Source: Bacillota bacterium
Lineage (GTDB): Bacteria > Bacillota > Clostridia > Saccharofermentanales > Fastidiosipilaceae
Direction: 5' to 3'
Length of the DNA: 62,179 nucleotides
NCBI GenBank assembly: GCA_030057555.1
Contig: JASGUU010000036.1
Coordinates: 1-62,179 of the forward strand
Shown here: positions 42,638 to 53,110 of the stretch, piece after piece
Layout: each line of letters starts with the position of its first letter
How positions within the stretch are numbered: the stretch's first letter is position 1
Position numbers and translations under genes: made by a program
The notes under the pieces: model-generated
What the model was told of the DNA's origin: nothing
The model's input: only the letters and a program-made list of their open reading frames with translations
Databases searched by the model: none

Positions 42638-44242
42638 CTACTGTGACTCGTCGTCGGCCGGGAAGTCATAGACGCCGTCCGTCTGCTTTTCCATCGCCGT
42701 CTCAAGCCTCTCAATGCGCTGCAGAATGCCGAGCTTGTCGACATTACGGGTCTCGTTGTCGAGGTTCTGGCGCAGTGTGTAGAAGCCGCTGTAGACACCG
42801 TCGCGGAAGATATAGAGCGTCGTTTCGTCGCGCGGCACGAGTTCGATCGACCAGGTTTCGGGATTCTCCCGGCGCTCGGTCATCGTGATGGTGAACTCCG
42901 GCTCCAGCTGCGGCTCCGCTTCGTAGTCCGAGCCGTTGACGAAGATGCCGATGAGACCCTGATAGAGCAGGCGGAAATAGGATTTCTTCGAGGAATCGAC
43001 GACGGTCGCATCCCTGCCATCCATGGTATAGGACTCGACAAGCGTGTCGTCAGCCTTCTTCTCGTCAGGCGAGGGATGGTAGATCTCGAATACATGGCGG
43101 CCCTCCGGGGACTCGAAGGTCGCCTCACCGATGTCGCTGATATTCTGAATCAGGGAGAAGGACTCGAAAAACTTCAGCCAGGGGCGCTCAAGCATCGTGA
43201 CCGCCGTGGTGCTGACCGTGTAGAGGCCCGGCCGGTCGCTCAGACTGACATAGCGCTCCTTGTCACCGCTTTGGCGGCCGAAGGAGATCGTCACCAGATT
43301 GTTGGCCTGTCCGATGCTGAAGGCAAATTCCGGCTCGTCCAGCCCATAGGCGGCCGGGTCGTCGATTTCCAGGGCGACGACCTCCTTTGCCGTCAGGCTG
43401 GCGAGCTCGGAGACCAGCTTGTTCAGGTCGTCGCTGTTGCCGACCCAGCTCACCGGCTTGTCGATACGCCAGGTCTGCATCGCCGCCGCCTGCTGGGGAT
43501 CCATCGTCTCCGCGGTACTGCCGTCGGCCGCCGGGGCGGGCGTCGGGGTCGGGGTCACACCCCGCTCCTCCGGTGTCTCCACGTGCGCAGCGAGCACGGC
43601 CGGGTCGCTCGTGCGCTGGATACGCAGCTCGGTGATCTCGAGCAGTTCAAAGGGCTTGAGCGCGAGCGAAATGAAATCCGTCGCATCAAAGCTAATTTTG
43701 TTCTCGAGGCCGGTGACCGAGTAAACCGTGTCGCTGTCCGGCGTCTTCACATAAACCTGGCTCTCGTCCGCCGCCAGGGGGTTGCCCAGCTGAAGTTCAA
43801 TCGCCGCGCCTTCCTTGAGAACATAGCGGACACTGCTCCCGGGATCGGCGAGACCATAGGCGGCCAGATCCTCGGCCTCCTCGACCGCCACGCGGCTGGC
43901 GGTGACGTTGAGCAGGGCACGGGCCAGCGTGCTGACGCGATCCTGATCCTGGTCGATGCCGGCCGGCTCCGTGAGAACATAATGAGTGGTCGTAGTACCT
44001 GTGCCTGACGTCACGGTCACCGGCTCGAAGACATAGCGGCCGGAGGTGTTCTGCACCACAATCTGCTTCAGGTTGTCGGCGGTGACGCGCGCCAGCGCGA
44101 GCGGATTTTTCGTCGTCTCTCCGATACTCGTCGGTGTGCTGCCGGCATCCTCGCCGGCACCGGTTACACGCCAGATCACGAGCACGCCAATCAGCAGCAG
44201 AAGTATGGCCGAGAGAACAATAAGGTTGCGATTGCGTTTCAT
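42638..44242 (-). CDS. DUF4340 domain protein of a Gld-like ABC system
   Basis: A 534-aa membrane-anchored protein: basic start, one helix (about 7-26), then a long outer domain. The DUF4340 pattern appears as repeated beta-strand/motif modules. Examples are LAAYGLADPGSSVRYVL and AAYGLDEPEFAFSIG, the two copies of the 'YGL..P' motif, and SDTVYSV and RPGLYTVS. Such genes regularly follow gldG-like genes in exporter clusters of unknown substrate. It lies 17 bp after gldG. A Thr/Pro/Ala-rich loop near residue 220 looks like a flexible spacer. Confidence 0.85.
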   Translation of the reverse strand: MKRNRNLIVLSAILLLLIGVLVIWRVTGAGEDAGSTPTSIGETTKNPLALARVTADNLKQIVVQNTSGRYVFEPVTVTSGTGTTTTHYVLTEPAGIDQDQDRVSTLARALLNVTASRVAVEEAEDLAAYGLADPGSSVRYVLKEGAAIELQLGNPLAADESQVYVKTPDSDTVYSVTGLENKISFDATDFISLALKPFELLEITELRIQRTSDPAVLAAHVETPEERGVTPTPTPAPAADGSTAETMDPQQAAAMQTWRIDKPVSWVGNSDDLNKLVSELASLTAKEVVALEIDDPAAYGLDEPEFAFSIGQANNLVTISFGRQSGDKERYVSLSDRPGLYTVSTTAVTMLERPWLKFFESFSLIQNISDIGEATFESPEGRHVFEIYHPSPDEKKADDTLVESYTMDGRDATVVDSSKKSYFRLLYQGLIGIFVNGSDYEAEPQLEPEFTITMTERRENPETWSIELVPRDETTLYIFRDGVYSGFYTLRQNLDNETRNVDKLGILQRIERLETAMEKQTDGVYDFPADDESQ

Positions 44243-44259
44243 CAGAAGTCAGGCTCCCA

Positions 44260-45915
44260 TCACAGGTGCTTGCGGCGCCGGTAGACAATGATCGCCAGCA
44301 GCAGCATCAGCAGCGGCAGGACAACCGCCGTCCCGATGGCCGCGGCATAGATCGGCGTCGTGGAGCCGGTATGCTGGATCTTGTAGCTCGCCAGCTGCTT
44401 GTTCGGAATGACCAGCTTGTTGACATCGGTCTGCCCCTGGCTCAGCCAGTCAAACGAGAGATAGGTCAGCATATAGTTGTAGGCCTGATAGCCGACCAGG
44501 CTGAACGTCTGGTCGTCAAAGACCGAGGAGGAGCCAAAGACGACGGCTCTCGAACTGTGCTTGACGTTCGTGCCATCCATGTAGCCGGTCGAGTCGCTCA
44601 TAACAGCGAGGTTCTGAACACCTTCGGGGCTGATGCTGGCAGGATTGCCGCCCTCTTCCAGAACGGCCATGTCGCTGGTTTTGAGCAGTACCGAGGTTTC
44701 GATCCATTCCACCGGATTCTGCAGAATCTTGACCCCGGCAGCCTCGGAAATCAGGGTTTCGGGCACACTGCCTGTGGTAATGTCATTCTTCGGAGCGCCG
44801 GCCAGAATGTAGGTCGGATAGTTCGGCAGATGCAGGGAAGAATCGCCCTCGCGCACGCGGTCGCTCGTCAGCTCGATGTTGAATTCCTGCAGGACACGGT
44901 TCAGATTGGCGAAGTCCTGGCCCGTAAAGGCGCCCGGCGCAACCATGATGCTGCCGCCCGTTTTGATCCAGGCGATGATGCGGTCGGCCTCGGGGCCCGA
45001 GATGTCCGCTGGTGGAGCCAGGATCAGGAGCACGGCGGCGTCCTCGGGCACTTTCTCCACGGTCAGCAGATTGATGTCGCTGACATCGAAGCCGTTGGCG
45101 TCCATCAGGCCGCCGAGAACCTGGAAGGATTCCTCGAGCGGCGGCTCGCCGTGGCCGGTCAGACGGTAGACTGTCGGCACAATATCGAGTGTCACATAGT
45201 TGATGGCGCCGGAGAAGGCGTTCTCGGCCGAATAGCCTGTCATCACGGTCTGCAGCGTCTGCTGGTTGAGCTGGGTTGCGACGAGATCCTGCTGACTCAG
45301 AACGCGCAGGCGGCCGTTGGCCCGGTTCTGGACCACGAACTGGCGCTCGCTGAGCTGATGGATCGACTGCGGGTCGAGACGGCTGATCACGGACGGATCG
45401 GCGACGGGATCGACATATTCGACGATGATGTGACCCCGGCCGCGATTGACATAGTCGTTCAGCAGCTGGGGGACAAAGGCCAGCGTGCTGTGGTTCAGCA
45501 GATCATTCTCGGTGCCGAGATAGCTGATGTGGACATCCTCTTCAAGGCGCTCCAGCAGTTCCTCGGTCTTCTCGCCAATGGACATCAGCTGGTTCTGGGT
45601 CAGGTCCCAGCTCAGACGGTCGCCAACCACCGTCTCCAGGACGATGTTGACCAGAATAACGATGGCCAGGACGACGAGCGTCGTCAGCAGGCTGATGCGG
45701 CCGATACGGCGGCTGCGGCGGTCAACGAGACGCTTCGGCGGACGGCGTCTGCTGCCGGAGGGCGACACGCTCTGTTTGGCCGGAGCGCTTTCGGCGGCCG
45801 GCGTGCTTTCGGCGGTCGGCGTGCTTTCGGCGGCCGGTGTGGTCGGAAGCTGCCCGGAATCGGGTGTCACGGTGCTGTTGGTTTCCTTAATATTGGCGTC
45901 TTTATTATCAGTCAT
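44260..45915 (-). CDS. GldG family protein (ABC-type auxiliary component)
   Basis: A 551-aa protein. Residues 1-60 are a disordered Pro/Ala/Glu/Ser/Thr tract with three 6-aa repeats (ESTPTA type). After a basic stretch comes a membrane helix (about 75-97) and then the GldG outer domain (SWDLTQNQLMSIGEKTEELL, VYRLTGHGEPPLE, LLILAPPADISGPEADRI). A terminal helix (about 525-545) ends in YRRRKHL. In gliding Bacteroidetes GldG partners GldA/GldF; in Firmicutes homologues belong to uncharacterised exporters. It lies 26 bp after the permease gene. Its substrate is unknown. Confidence 0.88.
   Translation of the reverse strand: MTDNKDANIKETNSTVTPDSGQLPTTPAAESTPTAESTPAAESAPAKQSVSPSGSRRRPPKRLVDRRSRRIGRISLLTTLVVLAIVILVNIVLETVVGDRLSWDLTQNQLMSIGEKTEELLERLEEDVHISYLGTENDLLNHSTLAFVPQLLNDYVNRGRGHIIVEYVDPVADPSVISRLDPQSIHQLSERQFVVQNRANGRLRVLSQQDLVATQLNQQTLQTVMTGYSAENAFSGAINYVTLDIVPTVYRLTGHGEPPLEESFQVLGGLMDANGFDVSDINLLTVEKVPEDAAVLLILAPPADISGPEADRIIAWIKTGGSIMVAPGAFTGQDFANLNRVLQEFNIELTSDRVREGDSSLHLPNYPTYILAGAPKNDITTGSVPETLISEAAGVKILQNPVEWIETSVLLKTSDMAVLEEGGNPASISPEGVQNLAVMSDSTGYMDGTNVKHSSRAVVFGSSSVFDDQTFSLVGYQAYNYMLTYLSFDWLSQGQTDVNKLVIPNKQLASYKIQHTGSTTPIYAAAIGTAVVLPLLMLLLAIIVYRRRKHL
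45780..45840 (-). repeat. 18-bp tandem repeat inside the gldG-like gene
   Basis: About three copies of GCTTTCGGCGGCCGGCGT (plus-strand sense) encode the Glu-Ser-Thr-Pro-Ala-Ala linker repeats. The in-frame period lets copy number vary without frameshift. Confidence 0.7.
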
Positions 45916-45941
45916 ATCTATGTACCTCCCCCTCTGTCCGC

Positions 45942-46730
45942 TCAGCTCTGTGTCCAGCGGCGGCGCTCAAGCACCTGAACCGTGAGGTAGAGGAAAAGCA
46001 GGGTGATGCTGATGAGGAATACGATGGGCGTGAGGCGGAAGATGCCGCTGGAGAAATCCACCAGGCGGGTGGCCGGATTGATCCAGTTGACGGCCTTGGT
46101 AACCGCCTCGCCGGCAGCTGCCTCCTGCGCCGCCGAAAGCAGATTGAGGAAGTCCAGATTCTGCAGAATCGTGGTCGTGAAGTTGCCCAGCAGCGAGGCA
46201 ATGGCCTCCAGCAGCATGAAGCCGATGAAGATGACCACCGAGACGATGGCCGCGATGATCTGGTTCGAGGTCAGGCTCGAAATCATGACACCGATCGCGA
46301 TGTAGACGGCGCCGGAGAGGATGAAGCCGACATAGGTGCCGAGCAGCAGGACATCAACCGTGCCCTGCAGGAGGACGGTGATGGCGACATGGATCAGCGT
46401 CGTTGCCGTCATGATGAGGAAGAGCGTGAAGGCGGCGAGGTACTTCCCAACGACAATCTGCGGCGTGGTGACGGGTGTCGTGAAGAGCAGAATTTCCGTG
46501 CCGCTGCGGCGTTCCTCGGCGAAGGTCTTCATCGTCAGGATCGGAATCAGGACAAAGAAGAGGCCCTGCATGAAATTGAGCTCGGATGCGATGTTGGCGT
46601 AGTAGCCCAGCAGGTTGACCGCGAAGAAAAGGCTGCTGACAAAAATGAAGATCGCGAGCAGAACGTAGCCGATGGGTGACTTGAAATAGGCGTTCAGTTC
46701 GCGTCGGTAGATGGCCTGGGTCTGTTTCAT
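45942..46730 (-). CDS. ABC-2 type permease (GldF-like)
   Basis: A 262-aa polytopic protein with six predicted helices (about 17-37, 57-75, 97-117, 130-155, 165-190, 230-252). It opens with QTQAIYRRELNAYFKSPIGY, the standard cytoplasmic start of GldF/NosY-like ABC-2 permeases, and has LTMKTFAEERRSGTEILL in the coupling region. Its start overlaps the ATPase stop by 4 bp. With the ATPase and GldG-like protein it forms an exporter of unknown substrate, here in line with glycan genes. Confidence 0.9.
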   Translation of the reverse strand: MKQTQAIYRRELNAYFKSPIGYVLLAIFIFVSSLFFAVNLLGYYANIASELNFMQGLFFVLIPILTMKTFAEERRSGTEILLFTTPVTTPQIVVGKYLAAFTLFLIMTATTLIHVAITVLLQGTVDVLLLGTYVGFILSGAVYIAIGVMISSLTSNQIIAAIVSVVIFIGFMLLEAIASLLGNFTTTILQNLDFLNLLSAAQEAAAGEAVTKAVNWINPATRLVDFSSGIFRLTPIVFLISITLLFLYLTVQVLERRRWTQS

Positions 46731-47686
46731 GCTTCTCTCCCTCCCGTCGGCGTCTGGACATTACCGGTAACCTGCAGGAAGACATCTTCGAGCGTTGCCT
46801 CGAGGCCATGGGTATCCAGAATAGGCCAGGTGTTGCGCGCCATTTCATAGAAAACCTGGCGGCGCACATCCGTATCCGGCTCGGTTTCATATGTCAGTGT
46901 GACGATGCCGTCCTTCTCACGCAGGACGGTGGCGTCGATGATGCCGGGCACCACGCGCAGCCGCTGGACAATCTCGCGGGCCGGGCCCTCGACGGTGAGT
47001 TCCATCTCGCGGGTGGCACGGGAGCGGTCGTTCAGGGTGGCGACGTCGTCCAGTGCGACGATCCGGCCGCGGTTGATGATGACCACCCGGTCGCAGATCG
47101 CGCTGACCTCCGGCAGGATGTGGGAACTCAGAATGATCGTGTGATCCTTCCCGAGATCACGGATGGTGTTGCGGATCTCGATAATCTGCTTGGGGTCGAG
47201 GCCGACAGTAGGCTCGTCGAGGACGAGAACCTCCGGATGGCCGAGCAGGGCCTGGGCGATGCCGACACGCTGCCGGTAGCCCTTTGAGAGGTTGCCGATC
47301 AGACGGTGGGCGACATCCGTGATCCGCACGAGACGCATGGCCTCGGCAATCTCGGCGGCGCGGCTGCGGCGCGGAACGCCCTTGAGGTCGGCAACAAAGC
47401 TCAGATACTCCATCACCGTCATATCGACATACAGCGGCGGAGCTTCCGGCAGATAGCCGATACGGCGCTTGGCCTCGAGCGGTTCCTCGAGAATGTCATG
47501 GCCGTCGATGGTGACGACGCCGCTGCTCGCGGAGATGTAGCCGGTCAGAATGTTCATCGTGGTGGTCTTCCCGGCGCCGTTGGGACCGAGAAAACCCAGA
47601 ATCTCTCCCTTTTCGACTCGGAAGCTGACATCGTCTACGGCGACAATGTCACCGTAGTGCTTCGACAGATTTGTAATCTCTATCAT
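46727..47686 (-). CDS. ABC transporter ATPase (GldA-like)
   Basis: A 319-aa ATPase. Walker A is GPNGAGKTTTMNIL (about residue 35), the signature LSKGYRQRVGIAQAL, Walker B VLVLDEPTVGLDP and switch LSSHILPEV. A C-terminal domain of about 90 residues after the core is typical of the CcmA/GldA group. It is the first gene of the long surface-assembly run. AGGAGGTAGGGA precedes the ATG, and a TATAAT lies about 30 bp upstream of the gene. Confidence 0.92.
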   Translation of the reverse strand: MIEITNLSKHYGDIVAVDDVSFRVEKGEILGFLGPNGAGKTTTMNILTGYISASSGVVTIDGHDILEEPLEAKRRIGYLPEAPPLYVDMTVMEYLSFVADLKGVPRRSRAAEIAEAMRLVRITDVAHRLIGNLSKGYRQRVGIAQALLGHPEVLVLDEPTVGLDPKQIIEIRNTIRDLGKDHTIILSSHILPEVSAICDRVVIINRGRIVALDDVATLNDRSRATREMELTVEGPAREIVQRLRVVPGIIDATVLREKDGIVTLTYETEPDTDVRRQVFYEMARNTWPILDTHGLEATLEDVFLQVTGNVQTPTGGREA

Positions 47687-47715
47687 TCCCTACCTCCTCA
47701 AGGCTCGAACAAATC

Positions 47716-47721
47716 ATTATA
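47716..47721 (-). promoter_or_regulatory. Candidate -10 of the gldA-like operon
   Basis: TATAAT on the minus strand, about 30 bp upstream of the ATG. The -35 at the proper distance is poor (TTACGT). It would drive the surface-assembly run. Confidence 0.5.
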
Positions 47722-47765
47722 GTCAAACGGATCTTAAACGTAACTGAAATCTAACAGAGCGCTCT

Positions 47766-48548
47766 TCAGCTGAAGCGGGCCCGGAAGGCCTCACGTCCAT
47801 CCGCCAGACGCCCGACAACACGCAGCGGCAGGCTGCCGCCTGTCCCTGGCTCGGCGAACAGCAGCACCTCGTCGTAGAGACCCACTTCCGCGAGGAAGTT
47901 AATGTCAAAGCGCTGCCAGCCAATCGGCGTCCGCCGTCCGCTGCCGAGTCGGGCCCAGAGGGCGTCGATGCTCCAGGCGGCATAGCGGGTGTGATTGACA
48001 TGGCCGTTGCGGTCCTGGTCGCTCAGGCCCGGGCGATAGCGCAGCACGGCCTCGCCGGCATCCGGACGCGCCAGACGAAAGCGCAGCTTCTCGGCCTCGA
48101 TCACGGGCTCCCAGGGGCCGCTGGTGTAGCCCAGCGCCTCGAGATCGCCGAGCGTATCCGGGCGGCGCGGACGGTGGCTGTCCTGTTCGGCCAGAAACCA
48201 GGCCGAATTCGCCACGCCAGCCACGGTGCCGTCGGAGCGCTCGAAACGAAATTCACGGTCAAAATAGAGATGTGTGATGTGGTGACACCAGGTGCGGATG
48301 GTGACCTCTTCGCGCCAGCGAAAGTCCGCGTCGAGGCGCAGTGAAATACGTGAAACCAGCCAGCGCAGGTTCAGCGGGTCAAGCTGTTCGTAGCCCAGCT
48401 CCAGCTTGAGGGCGTCGAAGGTCGCCGCCTCCTGCATCATGCCGATAAGGGCAGCCACGTCGAGGCGGTCCCAGGGATCGGTGTCGACGTTACGAACGGC
48501 AAACTGCCAGGAGCGGGCGCTGTCGGGACCGGTTGCAGGACTTTGCAT
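47766..48548 (-). CDS. Acyl-ACP thioesterase (FatA/FatB family)
   Basis: A 260-aa double hot-dog protein that releases fatty acids from acyl carrier protein. N-terminal block: RNVDTDPWDRLDVAALIGMM. Second hot-dog: the GLSDQDRNGHVNHTRYAAW segment, which holds the D-x-N-x-HVN catalytic Asn/His cluster. Bacterial members are common in Clostridia and tune chain length. The start is uncertain because no strong ribosome site is seen before ATG. It is followed downstream by the gldA promoter region and preceded by the small membrane protein gene with 14 bp between. Confidence 0.9.
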   Translation of the reverse strand: MQSPATGPDSARSWQFAVRNVDTDPWDRLDVAALIGMMQEAATFDALKLELGYEQLDPLNLRWLVSRISLRLDADFRWREEVTIRTWCHHITHLYFDREFRFERSDGTVAGVANSAWFLAEQDSHRPRRPDTLGDLEALGYTSGPWEPVIEAEKLRFRLARPDAGEAVLRYRPGLSDQDRNGHVNHTRYAAWSIDALWARLGSGRRTPIGWQRFDINFLAEVGLYDEVLLFAEPGTGGSLPLRVVGRLADGREAFRARFS

Positions 48549-48562
48549 AAATCAAAAGAATT

Positions 48563-49291
48563 CTAGAGGCCTGTCATGCGGTTGTAGCGCACTCGGCTCG
48601 GGTTGAAGCGGTGGATCGCCCGGATGACTCGCTCTTCGGGGGAGATCAGGGTGAGCTGGCGCTGTCCCTTGTACTGGCTGACAATGAACCAGTTCTTCGG
48701 GTCGCCGGCCTTCGCCGAATAGTCACGCGTCTGCAGCTTCTGGCCCTGGAACTGACGATACTCGTCGCTGCTGCAGCTCGCCATCAGTTCAATCTCCTTC
48801 CCCTTCACCTGAAAGCTGCGGCGGCGGCGGCGCTGGGCGATGATTGTGTCAATGTCCAGGTCACCGTTCGTGACGACATATTCGTACTCGCGATTCTGGG
48901 AGGTTATCGCCCACCAGGCGCCCCAGGCTCCGCCGAAGACGATGAGTGGCAGGAAAAAGGCGATGTACTGGACGAACACCAGGCCGAGGTAGACGAGAAA
49001 GAGATAGGCCACGATAATCGCCACGGTCTGCAGCCAGTCGGTCGGACGGCGGCGGGGGCGTACCAGAATCTCGATGAAACTCTCCTGGTCCTCGCGTGCG
49101 TATTGAGCGTAGGCACGGCTGAGTGCTGAAATGGCCTCTTCCTCCGTCACCTGCTCCACCGGGGCTGCCGCACGCAAAAGTTCGTGCTCCGCCTCATCCA
49201 CCGCCCGGCGGGCCTCGATCGCCTCGACGGTCTTCTGGCTCAGCGGCTCGGGAGCCCTCTCGGCCTCAGGCTTTTTCTTATTCACGCGCAT
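48563..49291 (-). CDS. Two-helix membrane protein, unknown (DUF6106-like)
   Basis: A 242-aa protein with an acidic N-terminal cytoplasmic helix region (about 1-75), two adjacent membrane helices (about 87-108 and 112-130) and a C-terminal cytoplasmic domain. The segment YEYVVTNGDLDIDTIIAQ followed by basic RRRRR resembles DUF6106, a PH-like family in Clostridia. I cite that by memory with low confidence. GGAGGAATCGAC sets the start. It is first in a pair with the thioesterase gene. Confidence 0.6.
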   Translation of the reverse strand: MRVNKKKPEAERAPEPLSQKTVEAIEARRAVDEAEHELLRAAAPVEQVTEEEAISALSRAYAQYAREDQESFIEILVRPRRRPTDWLQTVAIIVAYLFLVYLGLVFVQYIAFFLPLIVFGGAWGAWWAITSQNREYEYVVTNGDLDIDTIIAQRRRRRSFQVKGKEIELMASCSSDEYRQFQGQKLQTRDYSAKAGDPKNWFIVSQYKGQRQLTLISPEERVIRAIHRFNPSRVRYNRMTGL

Positions 49292-49400
49292 GTCGATTCC
49301 TCCGCGCCACGCAGCCTCCCGTTCGGCGGCCGCAGCAATTTGAACTCAACCAGTCTATCACAGAGCTCCCGCTGTGCCTCTCCACCCGGCCGGCAGGCAT

Positions 49401-49766
49401 GGCCGGGGGCACATCATATTTGTCGGGACGAGTAAAGTCTTTTTCGAGCCTTCCTCAAACACCTGAAACACCGGAATCTTTGTGTAGCCTGCATACAGGC
49501 ATATGGAAGAACACTTCTCCAATTGCCTGCGTAGCGGCGTGCGCGCCCCCTTGTGGTCAGGATGGCGACTTTTCCAAATCATTTTTTGGATTTCTCTCGA
49601 TCTTGACCAGAAACCGCCCTTTTGTGGTCAAGATGGCGAGTTTTCCAAATTGTTTTTTGGATTTCTCTTCGTTTTGACCACCAGAAGTCCACAAGCTGCT
49701 TTTCTCCCCTTGTCGGCCGTCCTCCTGGCATGCTCATCAGCTTCCCGACACTCATGACGTACACCC
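49401..49766. repeat. Composite intergenic repeat, copy B (short form, two hairpins)
   Basis: The left module (CATATTTGTCGGGACGAGTA, CTTCCTCAAACACCTGAA, GCAGGCATATGGAAGA) and right module (CCACAAGCTGCTTTT, GCCGTCCTCCTGGCATG, CTTCCCGACA) match copy A. About 170 bp of the middle module is missing, from after the TCTCCAATTGCC segment to just before the hairpins. The orientation is the same as copy A. Consistent with decay by internal deletion. Confidence 0.8.
49554..49680. repeat. Array of two 56-bp hairpin units, 71-bp period
   Basis: Units at 49554-49609 and 49625-49680, each running from TGGTCA to TGACCA, with a 15-bp spacer. Inner arms TTCCAAAT and TTTGGATT flank a T-rich loop. Confidence 0.9.
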
Positions 49767-49861
49767 GGTCGACAGACTCCCGATGCCCGTCATGGGCAGT
49801 GACAGGCAACAGCGCTCTGCAGCGCCTGGCACGCGTCGCGGAGCTGGAGCAGCACGACCCC

Positions 49862-50854
49862 CTATTCCTCCCGACGCACCCAGGCGCGCCCGCGGCTGCG
49901 GAAACGGGCGTTGATCAGCTGGACGCCGAGCAGAATGAGGGCGAGAGAGAGGAGCATCAGCGGGTTGAGCAGTGATTCGCCGAGCAGGATGCCCGAGAAG
50001 AGGACGCCGAATATCGGAATCAGGGCAAGCAGCGAAGCCATCTGCGAGAGGGGCCGCCGCTTCAGCAGCCAGGTCCAGACATTGAAGGCGATGACCGAAA
50101 GCAGGCCGAGATAGAGCAGCAGCAGCCAGGCGCCGGGGCGTGTCGGGAGCAGACGCCCGCCGGCGGCGAGACCGGTGACGAGCGACAGGCTGCCACCCAT
50201 GCCCAGCTTCCAGCCGGTCAGCACCAGGGGATCGACCGAAGCCGTAAGCCGCTTGGTCAGCAGGTTGCCGATGGAGCCGCAGACGGTCGCACAGAGAACG
50301 AGGCCCTCGCCGCGCAAGCGGAAGCTGAACAGAGAGCCGAGGCCGTCATAGACCGTGACTCCGCGCAGGTTGAGGACTATAACGCCCAGGAAGCCTGAGA
50401 GAATCCCGAGGATCGAACGGTGATCGAGACGGTCGCCGCGCTGGAACAGATGGGCCAGGATGATGGTCGTGAAGGAGCCGCAGGCATTCAGTATGGAGGT
50501 GGTGGTGCCACTGCTGTTCGCCTGGCCGACATAGAGAAAGAGATACTGCAGCGAGCACTGTATCACGCCGAGGATCAAAAGCCCCAGCCACTGCTCCTTC
50601 CTGGGCAGCCAGACGTGACGCTCCGCGGCCGGGGCGCCGCGGCGTGCGAGGCCGCTCGCCGCGAGCAGCAGCGTCGTGAAGCCGGCGAGCGTGAAGCGGG
50701 CACCAGCGAAGACCAGAATGGAGGCCGTGTCCGTGGCGGCAATCGAGAAGAGGCGGTAGCCCGTCTTCACCGTGGCAAAGGCCGAACCCCAGAGCGCCGT
50801 GCACAACAGCGCGAGAAGAATCCACCAGGGCCGCCTGTTCTCTTCCTGACTCAT
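49862..50854 (-). CDS. EamA/DMT family transporter
   Basis: A 330-aa membrane protein with ten predicted helices in two EamA repeats. First repeat: PWWILLALLCTALWGSAFATVK, cited here as WWILLALLCTALWGSAFA. Second repeat begins around LVLCATVCGSIGNLLTKR. DMT exporters carry amino acids, metabolites or drugs; the substrate is not visible. The start MSQEENRR follows AGGAGGATC; a longer frame upstream overlaps the groEL terminator and is rejected. It stands alone downstream of groEL, separated by a strong terminator. Confidence 0.88.
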   Translation of the reverse strand: MSQEENRRPWWILLALLCTALWGSAFATVKTGYRLFSIAATDTASILVFAGARFTLAGFTTLLLAASGLARRGAPAAERHVWLPRKEQWLGLLILGVIQCSLQYLFLYVGQANSSGTTTSILNACGSFTTIILAHLFQRGDRLDHRSILGILSGFLGVIVLNLRGVTVYDGLGSLFSFRLRGEGLVLCATVCGSIGNLLTKRLTASVDPLVLTGWKLGMGGSLSLVTGLAAGGRLLPTRPGAWLLLLYLGLLSVIAFNVWTWLLKRRPLSQMASLLALIPIFGVLFSGILLGESLLNPLMLLSLALILLGVQLINARFRSRGRAWVRREE

Positions 50855-50866
50855 GATCCTCCTCCG

Positions 50867-50899
50867 TAAAAAACGGAGCCGCCAGGGCTGGCGGCTCCG
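50867..50899 (-). terminator. rho-independent terminator of groES-groEL
   Basis: On the minus strand CGGAGCCGCCA pairs with TGGCGGCTCCG around a four-base loop and is followed by TTTTTT. It lies about 50 bp after the groEL stop. Confidence 0.95.
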
Positions 50900-50948
50900 C
50901 TGGATTGACCCCGAAGGGCCTGACTGTCGTGCAGCTGCGGACGGACGA

Positions 50949-52592
<1,644 letters not shown>

Positions 52593-52642
52593 TTACTTTC
52601 GGCGGGCATGCGCATGGCGTACTGCCCGCGGCTGCGGTTTAC

Positions 52643-52927
52643 TTATTCGACGATCGCCAGAATGTCGCTCTGACGCAGAATGGTGTACTCGACTCCGTCC
52701 ACCTTGACTTCCGTGCCGGCATACTTGCTCATCAGCACGCGATCGCCCACCTCGAGCTCCATCACAACATCCTTGCCATCCACGACACCGCCGGGTCCGA
52801 CGGCGACGACTTCGGCAATCTGCGGCTTCTCCTTTGCCGAACCAGGCAGCACGATCCCGCTCTGGGTCTTTTCCTCGTTCTCGAGCATCCGGATGACCAC
52901 TCGATCTGCCAAGGGCTTAATTGTCAT
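52643..52927 (-). CDS. groES: Co-chaperonin GroES (Hsp10)
   Basis: A 94-aa lid subunit. It opens with [16 protein letters not shown], contains the mobile loop [19 protein letters not shown], cited here as [16 protein letters not shown], then GEVVAVGPG-like [11 protein letters not shown] and the roof/closing [26 protein letters not shown] sets the start. It is first in the groESL operon, 71 bp before groEL. Confidence 0.98.
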   Translation of the reverse strand: MTIKPLADRVVIRMLENEEKTQSGIVLPGSAKEKPQIAEVVAVGPGGVVDGKDVVMELEVGDRVLMSKYAGTEVKVDGVEYTILRQSDILAIVE

Positions 52928-52983
52928 AACTGTCCTCCTCAATATTCCTCGCCAGGTTCTCTGACCATGGCGCGTTTTTCAAT

Positions 52984-53010
52984 TTGGCACTCGACTCGTC
53001 CGAGTGCCAA
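52984..53010. promoter_or_regulatory. CIRCE operator (HrcA-binding site)
   Basis: TTGGCACTC-N9-GAGTGCCAA, a perfect inverted repeat with the exact 9-bp spacing of CIRCE. It differs from the usual TTAGCACTC by one symmetric change. It lies just downstream of the groE promoter. HrcA is not encoded in this window. Confidence 0.95.
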
Positions 53011-53018
53011 CATCAGCT

Positions 53019-53046
53019 AGTATAGTCATATGTCAGAGAAAGTCAA
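53019..53046 (-). promoter_or_regulatory. groESL promoter
   Basis: On the minus strand TTGACT (53046-53041) and TATACT (53024-53019) are spaced by 16 bp. Transcription would start near 53012, placing CIRCE at the start site. Confidence 0.8.
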
Positions 53047-53110
53047 GCCGCAGATCCGAACGAACTGCAGGCAGACGAAACGGGCGCCCGTCAGCCCCCG
53101 ACGGCGTTAT

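Larger units (their letters stand above)
49292..49861. other. Intergenic region with composite repeat copy B
   Basis: It lies between EamA (minus, ending at 49862) and the small membrane protein gene (minus, start 49291). Apart from the composite repeat it shows no gene. 49767-49861 has no visible structure. Confidence 0.7.
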
